A stretch of DNA of 13,025 nt from Gammaproteobacteria bacterium (GTDB lineage: Bacteria > Pseudomonadota > Gammaproteobacteria > Arenicellales > JAANXG01): NCBI GenBank assembly GCA_018263405.1, contig JAANXG010000029.1, positions 1-13,025 on the forward strand, given 5' to 3'. Made by a program: the position numbers and the translations under genes. Shown in pieces: positions 1 to 7,609 of this stretch. The stretch's first letter is position 1. Every line of letters begins with the position of its first letter. The notes under the pieces are model-generated. The model saw nothing but the letters and a program-made list of their open reading frames with translations, was not told the origin of the DNA and did not search any database.

Positions 1-350
1 ACACCTTTCGCATCTAAAAACGCCACGGAATCAGTAACTAAAATATCGAAATCTACGGCGTCCAGGTCGAGAGCGCTGTCCCGAAGCCGGCGCGCAACGA
101 GCCGGTGATTTTCCACCGCCGTGACGGAAGACGCACCGCGAGACAGCGCTTCAAAACCGAGAATGCCGCTTCCGGCAAATAAGTCCAGCACCCGCACGCC
201 ATCCAGATAGGGGGTCAACCAGTTGAACAGGGTCTCACGCACTCGATCCGGCGTCGGCCTGACTCCGGCGATATCCGGAAATGCAATCCGGCGGCCCCGC
301 CACCGGCCTCCGATGATCCGAACCCGGCCGGATCGGTTCCTAGACCGCAT
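1..350 (-). CDS. rsmD: 16S rRNA (guanine(966)-N2)-methyltransferase RsmD, 3' part missing
   Basis: RsmD makes m2G966 in 16S rRNA using S-adenosylmethionine. The 116 codons visible are the N-terminal half of a protein that is usually 190-200 residues. Near the start lies RIIGGRWRGR (residues 11-20), the RNA-binding opening typical of the family. It is followed by RPTPDRVRETLFNWL (31-45) and the SAM-binding motif I, DLFAGSGILGFEALSRGA (56-73), with an acidic ribose-binding residue at E80. The catalytic (D/N)PPF motif lies beyond the window edge, so activity cannot be judged. The ATG at 350 is chosen because it gives the usual short N-terminus; no strong Shine-Dalgarno precedes it. It starts 16 bp after the degenerate M16 gene, so it is probably the third gene of that operon, a context also known from Pseudomonas. 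Confidence 0.93.
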   Translation of the reverse strand, partial: MRSRNRSGRVRIIGGRWRGRRIAFPDIAGVRPTPDRVRETLFNWLTPYLDGVRVLDLFAGSGILGFEALSRGASSVTAVENHRLVARRLRDSALDLDAVDFDILVTDSVAFLDAKG

Positions 351-366
351 GTTGCGCCAAGGGTAC

Positions 367-1671
367 TTAGTTATCTACCGGACCCACTTCGATCCGTACC
401 CATTGCCTAGGGTCGACACGCCGTCGGAATGCCTCATGGACTTCGTCCAGCGTCACCGCCGACACTTGCTCGGAGAAGGTGTCAAGATAATCGATGGGCA
501 GCCCGTAGAACCCAATGCCCAAGATATTGTTGGCGATCTTTTTATTACTATCTATTCGCAACGGGAATCCACCCGTTATGTTGTTTTTGGCCGATTGCAG
601 CTGTTTGTCCGTCGGACCTTGCCCGATAAACTTTCGGACCGTCTCGAGCGTAATCTTTTCCGCTTCCTCCGCCTGGTCGTTTTTCGTCTGCAGGCCGACG
701 ATATAGGGGCCGCGGCGCCGCATCGGCACGAAGTAACTGTATACGCTGTATGCCAGCCCACGTTCTTCACGAATCTGTTCGGATAAGAGCGAAATCAAGC
801 CGCTACCGCCGAGAATATGGTTGCCGACGTAAAGCGGGAAATAATCCGGGTCGTCGCGCACGATCCCAGGCTGCCCCAGCAAAAGATGGCTTTGACTCGA
901 GGGAAAGTCTTCATTCACGTCGACGCCGCCCTCTCGAACTTCAACTGTCGGCAGCGGCCGGAGCGGTGTCCCTGCGGGCAGCGAAGCGACGATCCGTTCG
1001 GCAATATCTCCTGCTTGCCCTCGGTTTAAATCACCGACTATCGCGATGACGGCATTGGTAGCGGTGTAATAGCGATTATGGAACGCTATCAGATCCGACC
1101 GGGTTATCGTTTTGAGGCTGCGTGCGTTGCCCACCGGCATATGCCCGTAGGGGTGTGAGCCAAACAAGTTTAAGTAAAACAACCGTTTAGCGACGGATCG
1201 TGGAGATTGCCTAGCCTGTTTAATACGTACGAGCGCTCGCTTGCGTTCACGCTCCAGCGCCGTAACCGGAAAATCCGGCTCCCCGATAATCGCGGAGAAC
1301 GTTTCCACTGCCGGATCCATGAGCCCGACATCGGACAAAACGCGCAGCCCCAAAACAGCCATATCACGCGCACTCTGAGCGCTGAATTCGGCGCCCACGG
1401 ATGCAAAACTCTCGGCAACGGCTTCCTCGTCCACTCCCCCGGCGCCATCGTCCATCAGGGTATTCGTAAGCGAGCCCAGTCCGTATTTATCCTCAGGGTC
1501 ACGGGCGGCCGCGGCATCGAATCCCACGGCGAATTGCACCATCGGAATCTGATGGGTTTCGACGAAATACACGCGGGCGCCGTTGGTGGTTTCCCAATGT
1601 TGGATATCCGACATCGCCAAAGCGCTGTGACTCGTCGAGCATAACAAGATCGTAGCGATCAATCGTTTCAT
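367..1671 (-). CDS. M16 family peptidase-like subunit without zinc site, secreted
   Basis: This is a 434-residue pitrilysin-family (M16B) protein with a signal peptide (residues 1-19, ending SALA). Both M16 domains are present, but where the HxxEH zinc motif should be it reads GLGSLTNTLMDDG (about 64-76), so it cannot bind the catalytic zinc. The C-terminal half keeps the Arg/Tyr substrate-binding pair in EERGLAYSVYS (R304, Y308). In heterodimeric bacterial M16B proteases one subunit carries the zinc site and the other the R/Y pair, so I infer this is the partner of the upstream peptidase. Its ATG overlaps that gene's TGA (ATGA, 1668-1671), which favours coupled translation in equal amounts. 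The location is periplasmic by inference. The natural substrate is unknown. Confidence 0.9.
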   Translation of the reverse strand: MKRLIATILLCSTSHSALAMSDIQHWETTNGARVYFVETHQIPMVQFAVGFDAAAARDPEDKYGLGSLTNTLMDDGAGGVDEEAVAESFASVGAEFSAQSARDMAVLGLRVLSDVGLMDPAVETFSAIIGEPDFPVTALERERKRALVRIKQARQSPRSVAKRLFYLNLFGSHPYGHMPVGNARSLKTITRSDLIAFHNRYYTATNAVIAIVGDLNRGQAGDIAERIVASLPAGTPLRPLPTVEVREGGVDVNEDFPSSQSHLLLGQPGIVRDDPDYFPLYVGNHILGGSGLISLLSEQIREERGLAYSVYSYFVPMRRRGPYIVGLQTKNDQAEEAEKITLETVRKFIGQGPTDKQLQSAKNNITGGFPLRIDSNKKIANNILGIGFYGLPIDYLDTFSEQVSAVTLDEVHEAFRRRVDPRQWVRIEVGPVDN

Positions 1672-3032
1672 TGCTGCGCCTCCGCCAATCCGGTCGGCTG
1701 CAGGATCGCTTCCGTCATATTGCGCACCACCAAATATTCGTTCGCCACCGCCTGGACTTGATCCGCAGTAACCCGGCGCAAGCGTTCATTGAATTCTTGG
1801 CCGGTTTTCCAGCCATGACCATTAGTTTCAAACAAACCGAGGCGCATACCCTGGTAAAAAATAGAATCCGTTTCGAATACCTTGCTTGCCACAAGCTGCG
1901 CTTTAACGCGATCGAGCTCCCCTTCCGTAACCGGTTTGATTTTAATTTGATCGATCGTCCGCATCAGGGCGGTGCGAAGTTCCGCGACAGTCCGGCCGTC
2001 TGCCGGGTTGCCGTCCACGACAAACAAAGTATCCAGTCGCGCTACCGGATCGTAGCCCGCCCCCACCGACGCGGCCACCCGCTGTTCACGAATGAGCTGG
2101 CGGTTCAGGCGCGCAGTCTTCCCACCACCCAACAGATAAGCCAGAACCTCCAGGGCATAGGGTTCCCAGGGTTTTGCCTCCCCGCCTCCGAGGTCGGGTA
2201 CATGAAATCCAAGCAAAAAATACGCAACCTTCGCCGGCGCTTCGACCGTGACCGACCTTTTTCCCCGCTGCACGGGTTCCGCCGGGTCCGGATAGGGGTG
2301 CACTTCCTGTGACGGAATTGAACCGAAATGCCGCTCCGCCAGTTCGAACACGTCCTCGGCGACGACATCGCCCACCACGACGAGGACGGCGTTGTTAGGC
2401 GCGTAGAATCGCCGATACCAGTCTTGCAGATCCTCAATCGTCAACGCATACAGATCTTCCGGCCATCCGATTACGGGATTGCCATAGCGGGATCTTTTGA
2501 AAGCTTCTGATCTGAATTTTTCGTAGGTCAAGGCTTCCGGCTTGTCCTCGGTTCGTAGGCGCCTCTCCTCCAGTACTACTTGCACTTCCTTTTTGAACTC
2601 CTCCGAATCCAGCTTGAGGTATTGCATTCTTTCCGCCTCCAGTTCGAATGCAATCGGCAGCTTTGACTTCTCCAGCTGCTGAAAATAAGCCGTATAGTCA
2701 CGACCGGTAAAAGCGTTTTCCCGCCCCCCGTTGTTGGCGATGATTCGGGAAAATTCGTTGGGTTTCAGATTTTCGGTACCTTTGAACATCATATGTTCCA
2801 GTACGTGGGAGATCCCAGTGAGCCCGTCCGGTTCATAGCTGCTTCCCACCTTGTACCAGATCTGGGAAACCACGACGGGTGCCCGGTGGTCGGGTTTAAC
2901 CAGCACTTTGAGTCCGTTATCCAGAACGGCCTCACTGGGTTTAGTATCCAGTTCCACGGTTTGGGTCGACGCCACGACATGGCCGGGGATCGTCAACAGT
3001 AAAAGCCAAACCGGCAATCTCGCTCGAATCAT
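1668..3032 (-). CDS. M16 family zinc metallopeptidase, catalytic subunit, secreted
   Basis: This is a 454-residue periplasmic peptidase of the M16 family. The zinc motif HVLEH is at residues 76-80 (ligands H76 and H80, catalytic E79), and the third ligand is the glutamate of VLEERR (E155 or E156), about 75 residues later as expected. R/Y-type C-terminal sequence is weak here and is carried by the downstream partner. The start at 3032 is chosen over a TTG/ATG extension to 3134 for two reasons. It places a clean signal peptide at the N-terminus (MIRARLPVWLLLLTIPGHVVAS), and GGAG (3043-3040) sits 7 nt before the ATG. The longer start would overlap the divergent ftsY gene. It is the first gene of an operon with the degenerate M16 subunit and rsmD, and is transcribed away from ftsY. 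Confidence 0.93.
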   Translation of the reverse strand: MIRARLPVWLLLLTIPGHVVASTQTVELDTKPSEAVLDNGLKVLVKPDHRAPVVVSQIWYKVGSSYEPDGLTGISHVLEHMMFKGTENLKPNEFSRIIANNGGRENAFTGRDYTAYFQQLEKSKLPIAFELEAERMQYLKLDSEEFKKEVQVVLEERRLRTEDKPEALTYEKFRSEAFKRSRYGNPVIGWPEDLYALTIEDLQDWYRRFYAPNNAVLVVVGDVVAEDVFELAERHFGSIPSQEVHPYPDPAEPVQRGKRSVTVEAPAKVAYFLLGFHVPDLGGGEAKPWEPYALEVLAYLLGGGKTARLNRQLIREQRVAASVGAGYDPVARLDTLFVVDGNPADGRTVAELRTALMRTIDQIKIKPVTEGELDRVKAQLVASKVFETDSIFYQGMRLGLFETNGHGWKTGQEFNERLRRVTADQVQAVANEYLVVRNMTEAILQPTGLAEAQQ

Positions 3033-3133
3033 GAATGGTCTCCAGTATATGTTCCAACCGGCAATCATAAGCAAGTTACACGCACCATGATAGGATAACG
3101 ATACAAACTCACCACTCGTGTATTGAACTACCA
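3033..3133. promoter_or_regulatory. divergent promoter region between M16 operon and ftsY
   Basis: This 101-bp gap separates two divergent operons, so both promoters should lie in it or just beyond. Toward ftsY there is an extended -10-like element, TGA-TAGGAT (3088-3096), without a good -35. Toward the M16 genes the minus strand reads TATGAT (3069-3064), which matches five of six -10 bases, also without a convincing -35. The assignments are tentative; only the divergent geometry is certain. Confidence 0.35.
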
Positions 3134-4057
3134 TTGGTAGACAAACAGAACAAACCTTCGTTGCGCGAACGCTTGACCAAACCCCGCAATTTTCTCATCA
3201 AAGGCCTGTCGGATTTGTTTTCGGGATCCGATATCGACGAACAAGAGCTAGACGATATAGAGGATCGTTTGATTCTCGCCGATGTCGGGGTCGCCGCCAC
3301 GGACAGGTTGGTAGAGCGGTTGCGCAAAGCCTCTCGGCAGCACGGCAGTCCAGTGCGACTTGTCGACGTGCTGCGGGACGAAATGCAGTGCATTCTCGAG
3401 CCCTGCGCGACGCCGCTCACGCTCGAACCGCGACCTTACGTCATGGTGGTGGTCGGGGTAAACGGTGTCGGTAAAACCACGACCATCGCGAAAATGGCGC
3501 GTCACTGGCAACAACAAGAGTATAAAATCGTGCTCGCCGCCGCCGATACGTTTCGCGCCGCCGCCATCGAGCAGCTTCAGGAATGGGGCGACAGATTATC
3601 CCTCCCCGTTGTAGCGCATCGACAAGGGGGCGACCCGGCGGCGGTGGTCCATGACGCTCATCAATCCGCCAAGGCCAGAAACGCCGACATATTGTTGATC
3701 GATACGGCGGGGCGGCAGCATACCCAGGGTGAGTTGATGACCCAGCTTCAAAAAACGATGCGCGTGCTTAAAAAACTGGATACCGAGTCGCCCCACGAAG
3801 TCCTCCAGGTGCTGGATGCCAGTACCGGTCAGAACGCGCTGGCACAGCTCCGAGCTTTCAATCGGACGGTAGGCGTCGACAGTGCCTGTCTCACCAAACT
3901 GGATGGCACCGCCAAAGGCGGAATGCTATTCGCCCTCGCTGAGGAATTTGGACTGCCGGTGCGTTTTCTGGGTACAGGGGAAGGCATGGATGATCTACGG
4001 CCCCTCGATGTCGGCCAATTCATCGGCGCGATACTGCCGAACGGAGCGGTTAATTAA
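3134..4057 (+). CDS. ftsY: signal recognition particle receptor FtsY
   Basis: FtsY is the membrane-associated SRP receptor GTPase that docks ribosome-nascent-chain/SRP complexes at the SecYEG translocon. The 307-residue product is the N domain (about 8-90) plus the G domain. Visible motifs are the P-loop GVNGVGKTTT (108-117), DTFRAAA (138-144), DTAGR (190-194), TKLDG (254-258) and GEGMDDLRP (282-290). It lacks the long acidic A domain of the E. coli protein (about 500 residues), so membrane contact must rest on the N-terminal amphipathic stretch KPRNFLIKGLSDLF (16-29). No in-frame ATG precedes the conserved region. The start is the TTG at 3134, without a recognisable Shine-Dalgarno; a second TTG at 3161 is possible. 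ftsE follows after 8 bp, forming the classic ftsYEX operon. Confidence 0.95.
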   Translation: MVDKQNKPSLRERLTKPRNFLIKGLSDLFSGSDIDEQELDDIEDRLILADVGVAATDRLVERLRKASRQHGSPVRLVDVLRDEMQCILEPCATPLTLEPRPYVMVVVGVNGVGKTTTIAKMARHWQQQEYKIVLAAADTFRAAAIEQLQEWGDRLSLPVVAHRQGGDPAAVVHDAHQSAKARNADILLIDTAGRQHTQGELMTQLQKTMRVLKKLDTESPHEVLQVLDASTGQNALAQLRAFNRTVGVDSACLTKLDGTAKGGMLFALAEEFGLPVRFLGTGEGMDDLRPLDVGQFIGAILPNGAVN

Positions 4058-4065
4058 AACTCCCG

Positions 4066-4743
4066 ATGATCGCTTTCAATGATGTAACGAAGCGATATCC
4101 CGGTGGGCACGAAGCACTGAAACATGTCAGCTTCAAACTACCCGCCGGAGAAATGGCGTTTTTAACAGGCCATTCGGGTGCCGGCAAGAGCACTCTTTTG
4201 AAGCTGATCGTGGTTATCGAGAGGGCGACCCAAGGCCAGGTCGTCGTTAATGAGCAGAATCTGACGCGTTTGCCTCGAAGGAAATTACCGCGGTTTCGTC
4301 GCCAGATCGGCGTTGTCTTTCAGGATCACAAACTGCTGCCGGAGCAGACTGTTTTTGAAAACGTCGCCCTGCCGCTGGTTGTGTCGGGATATAGCCCAAA
4401 AGATACTCCACGCCGGGTGCGGGCGGCACTCGATAAAGTCGGACTTCTAGGTAAAGAGGCGATGTTTCCACTGATGTTGTCCGGCGGTGAACAACAGCGG
4501 GTCGGTATTGCACGGGCGGTCGTTACCCGCCCGTCCATTTTGCTCGCCGACGAACCCACCGGGAATGTCGACGCGGCCATGTCCGATGACATCATGGACC
4601 TCTTCCGGTTGTTTAACCAGGTAGGTACCACCGTTCTCGTAGCCACCCACGAACTACGACACATCGAGCGACTCGGAAAGCCGGTGTTGTGCCTGGATGA
4701 TGGGTATTTGGTGGACCGCCCGGCGGACCAGTGGATTGATTAA
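4066..4743 (+). CDS. ftsE: cell division ABC-type ATPase FtsE
   Basis: FtsE is the cytoplasmic ATPase of FtsEX, which sits at the septal ring and activates periplasmic peptidoglycan hydrolases through EnvC-like partners. The 225-residue length is normal. Seen in order are Walker A GHSGAGKS (35-42), Q-loop Q86, signature LSGGEQQR (138-145), Walker B ILLADEP (158-164, catalytic E163), D-loop region TGNVDA (165-170) and switch H195. All catalytic residues are present. ATP-dependent FtsX gating is the family role. It lies 8 bp after ftsY and overlaps ftsX, so the three are almost certainly cotranscribed and the last two translationally coupled. Confidence 0.96.
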   Translation: MIAFNDVTKRYPGGHEALKHVSFKLPAGEMAFLTGHSGAGKSTLLKLIVVIERATQGQVVVNEQNLTRLPRRKLPRFRRQIGVVFQDHKLLPEQTVFENVALPLVVSGYSPKDTPRRVRAALDKVGLLGKEAMFPLMLSGGEQQRVGIARAVVTRPSILLADEPTGNVDAAMSDDIMDLFRLFNQVGTTVLVATHELRHIERLGKPVLCLDDGYLVDRPADQWID

Positions 4744-5641
4744 CTACCTCAAAAACAATTTCCGGGTGTTCGTGAGGAGCACCGCGCAACTCACCCGCCC
4801 GGCGGGTGGCGCGATCATGACCGTTGTCGCTATCGGAATCACATTGGCTCTACCGGCACTCCTGTACGTGGTGACCGACAATATCGACCAGCTCGGCCGC
4901 AACTGGGAGACCCGCGCCCAGGTCAACCTGTTCCTGGTCAAGAACGTTGAAAACCCCGCGGCGCTACAAGCGCGGCTCCAGTCTTTAAAGGAGATCGATC
5001 GCATAGACGCCGTTTCTCCGGACCAGGGTCTGAGCGACTTCAAAAAATACTCGGGATTCGCGCGTGCGTCCGATTTGCTGGACGCTAATCCGCTCCCGTG
5101 GACGCTGGTGGTTCATTTCACCCGGGAACACAGCAATATTGAGGCCGTACAGCGTTTTATCGACCGTGCCGCACAGCTACCGGAAGTAGACAATGTGCGC
5201 TCCGATGTGCTTTGGTTGAAGCGGCTTACGGCGGTGGTGGAAATCGGTCATCGTTTGGTATGGGTCCTGGCGATTTTGCTGGGTCTGGCCGTGGTCGTCA
5301 TCATCAGCAACACCGTTCGTTTGGCCATATTGAGCCGCACCCACGAGATCGAGGTTATCAAATTGATCGGGGGCACGGATCGTTTCATCCGCCGTCCGTT
5401 TCTTTATCAGGGATTCGTACAGGGGGCGCTGGGCGCCGTGACGGCAGTCCTGCTGACAACGATTTGCATCGAGGCCCTGCGGGAGCCCATTACGGGACTG
5501 GTCGGCGAGTACGGCAGCGGTTACCGGCTCGTCGGGCTCAGCTGGACCAACGCAGGGGTGTTGTTCGCTCTGGGGAGTGGGCTGGGCTGGGTCGCGTCCC
5601 GCTGGTCGGTAGGCCGGCACCTGAAGGACATTGAACCGTAA
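4697..5641 (+). CDS. ftsX: cell division protein FtsX, permease-like partner of FtsE
   Basis: FtsX is the four-helix inner membrane subunit of FtsEX. Predicted membrane segments are at about residues 39-60, 187-208, 236-258 and 284-303. Between the first two lies the large periplasmic loop (61-185) that contacts EnvC-type hydrolase activators. Family landmarks include the SGF and NPLP stretches (119-134) and the KLIGGTDRFIRRPFLYQG block (222-239). The N-terminus is uncertain. ATG at 4697 or 4700 overlaps ftsE by about 45 bp, while an in-frame TTG at 4736 would overlap by only 8 bp; none has a clear Shine-Dalgarno. The long cytoplasmic tail of E. coli FtsX is largely absent. A terminator structure begins 13 bp after the stop. 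Confidence 0.95.
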   Translation: MMGIWWTARRTSGLINYLKNNFRVFVRSTAQLTRPAGGAIMTVVAIGITLALPALLYVVTDNIDQLGRNWETRAQVNLFLVKNVENPAALQARLQSLKEIDRIDAVSPDQGLSDFKKYSGFARASDLLDANPLPWTLVVHFTREHSNIEAVQRFIDRAAQLPEVDNVRSDVLWLKRLTAVVEIGHRLVWVLAILLGLAVVVIISNTVRLAILSRTHEIEVIKLIGGTDRFIRRPFLYQGFVQGALGAVTAVLLTTICIEALREPITGLVGEYGSGYRLVGLSWTNAGVLFALGSGLGWVASRWSVGRHLKDIEP

Positions 5642-5653
5642 GTTCTCAGGAAA

Positions 5654-5798
5654 TCCGTGCAAGAATGTGGGGGTAGGGTTGTCTTTCAGGGCTGTCGAAA
5701 GCACGGAGGCTTTCGCCAGAGCGTACAGGGAGGTATCTACAGCGTCCCTGAAAGACAACCCTACCCCCACATGATCGCCGACATTGCACGGACTTTTT
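5654..5798 (+). terminator. intrinsic terminator of ftsYEX, apparently split by an inserted element
   Basis: A 9-bp stem pairs TCCGTGCAA (5654-5662) with TTGCACGGA (5784-5792), followed directly by C and TTTTT (5794-5798). This is terminator geometry just after ftsX, except that the loop is about 120 nt and contains a second, perfect 27-bp inverted repeat (5665-5691 with 5746-5772). Without that inner element the loop would be an ordinary 13-15 nt. I infer that the element landed in an existing terminator loop. The whole structure can still fold as one long hairpin ending in a U-tract, so termination may be kept. Confidence 0.7.
5665..5772. repeat. palindromic MITE-like element with perfect 27-bp terminal inverted repeats
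   Basis: The arms 5665-5691 and 5746-5772 are exact reverse complements over 27 bp (outer end ATGTGGGGGTAGGG). They enclose 54 bp with no coding capacity. Inside is a smaller hairpin, CGAAAGC (5696-5702) with GCTTTCG (5709-5715), and a CAGGGA/TCCCTG pair (5726-5731, 5745-5750) that competes for the right arm. AT occurs at both outer ends and may be a 2-bp target duplication or part of the arms. If AT is excluded the element is 104 bp. No transposase is nearby, which fits a non-autonomous miniature element. Copy number cannot be judged from one window. Confidence 0.75.
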
Positions 5799-5840
5799 GA
5801 GAAATTACCGAATAGGCTCGTTAACACTCTGAAATTATTG

Positions 5841-5868
5841 GAAACTTTCCGTCCAATTAGCACTCAGA
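5841..5868 (+). promoter_or_regulatory. candidate sigma-E (RpoE) promoter of rpoH
   Basis: The sequence reads GAAACTT (5841-5847), 16 bp of spacer, then TCAGA (5864-5868). This is close to the sigma-E pattern GGAACTT-N15/16-TCnnA. A sigma-E promoter (P3) before rpoH is established in E. coli. The start point would fall around 5873-5876, about 45 nt before the rpoH ATG and inside the CIRCE element. The match was found by eye and no start site has been mapped. Confidence 0.45.
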
Positions 5869-5883
5869 CTCCATGAGTGCTAG
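5857..5883 (+). promoter_or_regulatory. CIRCE element, HrcA operator in the rpoH leader
   Basis: TTAGCACTC, a 9-bp spacer, then GAGTGCTAG matches the CIRCE consensus TTAGCACTC-N9-GAGTGCTAA at 17 of 18 arm positions with exactly the right spacer. HrcA binds this sequence and represses chaperone genes until heat or unfolded protein titrates GroEL. Here it ends 34 bp before the rpoH start codon and overlaps the candidate sigma-E -10 and start region, the usual repressor geometry. It implies an HrcA gene elsewhere in the genome. Confidence 0.92.
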
Positions 5884-5917
5884 ACTTGGCAATATTACGC
5901 TACAGGAGACACGATTT

Positions 5918-6769
<852 letters not shown>

Positions 6770-6793
6770 TTCCATTCACAATAATACCCGTTC

Positions 6794-6817
6794 GAACAAA
6801 AGCCCCGATACCGGGGC
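6794..6817 (-). terminator. intrinsic terminator of the argD-argF-ABC-TPR minus-strand unit
   Basis: On the minus strand GCCCCG, loop GTAT, CGGGGC is followed by TTTTGTT. The 6-bp GC stem with a U-rich tail fits an intrinsic terminator for the gene ending at 6878. On the plus strand the hairpin (6802-6817) is followed by CTCGGC rather than Ts, so it is a poor terminator for the convergent rpoH, which shows no better one. Confidence 0.7.
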
Positions 6818-6877
6818 CTCGGCACGCCCGAGCCGGCCGTTATGCTGACCTCGGGCGGCTCGCCTGTCTGTACTACT

Positions 6878-7588
6878 TCACCAACCCGGTTTTCTGCACG
6901 GATAATATATGTGAGGATCCGTTTTGCCGCGAAGAGTCAAACCATAAGCCCGACCCCTTGCAATGTAATGAACAATATCGAATTCGTTCAGCGGGTACCG
7001 ATCGGCCGGTAGCACTGCGTTGAGCTCCTGATAATCGCGCGGATAGCGGCCCTTTTCGTCAAGAAACCGCTCCAGCACCTGTACGACATGCCGCATGGCA
7101 CCGCGGCCGCCGCCCTCTTGGGTATAGACACCGCCCTCACTCGGGGTACCGTCCCGCAGTTGCGCGATCAGGTGCACCAAATGCCGGCTTTTTTCACCAT
7201 CCGACTGGTGTTGCTCAAGCAGATCCTGCAGTAATCGCTCGGCCTCCGACCATCGCTCCGCAACGACGTGTCGCTCCACACGCATCAGTGGCAGATGGTA
7301 GGTCAATTCCTCGAAGGCCGCGTGAAAGATGTCGCCGCCACGTTCGGCGTCGGCCAATGCTTCGTGGAATGCGGTTTCGGCCTGCGCCAGGTCTCCCTCG
7401 CCCTTGGCCCAACGCCCCGCGGAGAGCGCGTTCGCGCCGGGCTGCAATTCGCTTACGCCGTTGTGGCCTTGTGTCTCTGACCGATTCCCGGCTTGGACCA
7501 ATGCTCCCGGCTCCAGACCCAGGCATATCAACACGACGCACAGACCGGCCACGCACTGTTGTCCCGTTCGCGTCACCGATAAGCGCAT
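6878..7588 (-). CDS. secreted protein with TPR-like and pseudopilin-like regions, function unknown
   Basis: I do not recognise a named gene. The 236-residue product starts with a signal sequence or N-terminal anchor (about 1-33, ending GALVQA). Residues 56-84 (AGRWAKGEGDLAQAETAFHEAL) and 108-130 look like TPR helices. The C-terminal part (167-222) has VLERFLDEKGRYPRDYQELNAVLP followed by a Y-I-G-L strand pattern, resembling the globular part of GspG-type pseudopilins, where a helix ends in a GRYP turn. The Gly-rich GGVYTQEGGGRG (152-163) may link the two parts. It starts 21 bp after the ABC ATPase stop and is the last gene before a terminator, so it belongs to the argF-ABC transcript. A periplasmic role is inferred. 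Confidence 0.75.
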   Translation of the reverse strand: MRLSVTRTGQQCVAGLCVVLICLGLEPGALVQAGNRSETQGHNGVSELQPGANALSAGRWAKGEGDLAQAETAFHEALADAERGGDIFHAAFEELTYHLPLMRVERHVVAERWSEAERLLQDLLEQHQSDGEKSRHLVHLIAQLRDGTPSEGGVYTQEGGGRGAMRHVVQVLERFLDEKGRYPRDYQELNAVLPADRYPLNEFDIVHYIARGRAYGLTLRGKTDPHIYYPCRKPGW

Positions 7589-7609
7589 AACCTGAACCGG
7601 GCGGGGGTC

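Noticed and set aside
3033..3134. 34-codon upstream extension of the catalytic M16 peptidase
   Set aside because: It would bury the signal peptide inside the protein, ignore a good Shine-Dalgarno at 3043-3040, and fill the divergent promoter region.
5873..5917. Longer rpoH start at ATG 5873
   Set aside because: The ATG lies inside the CIRCE palindrome and has no ribosome binding site, and the extra 15 residues are not part of RpoH; ATG 5918 has AGGAGA 8 nt upstream.
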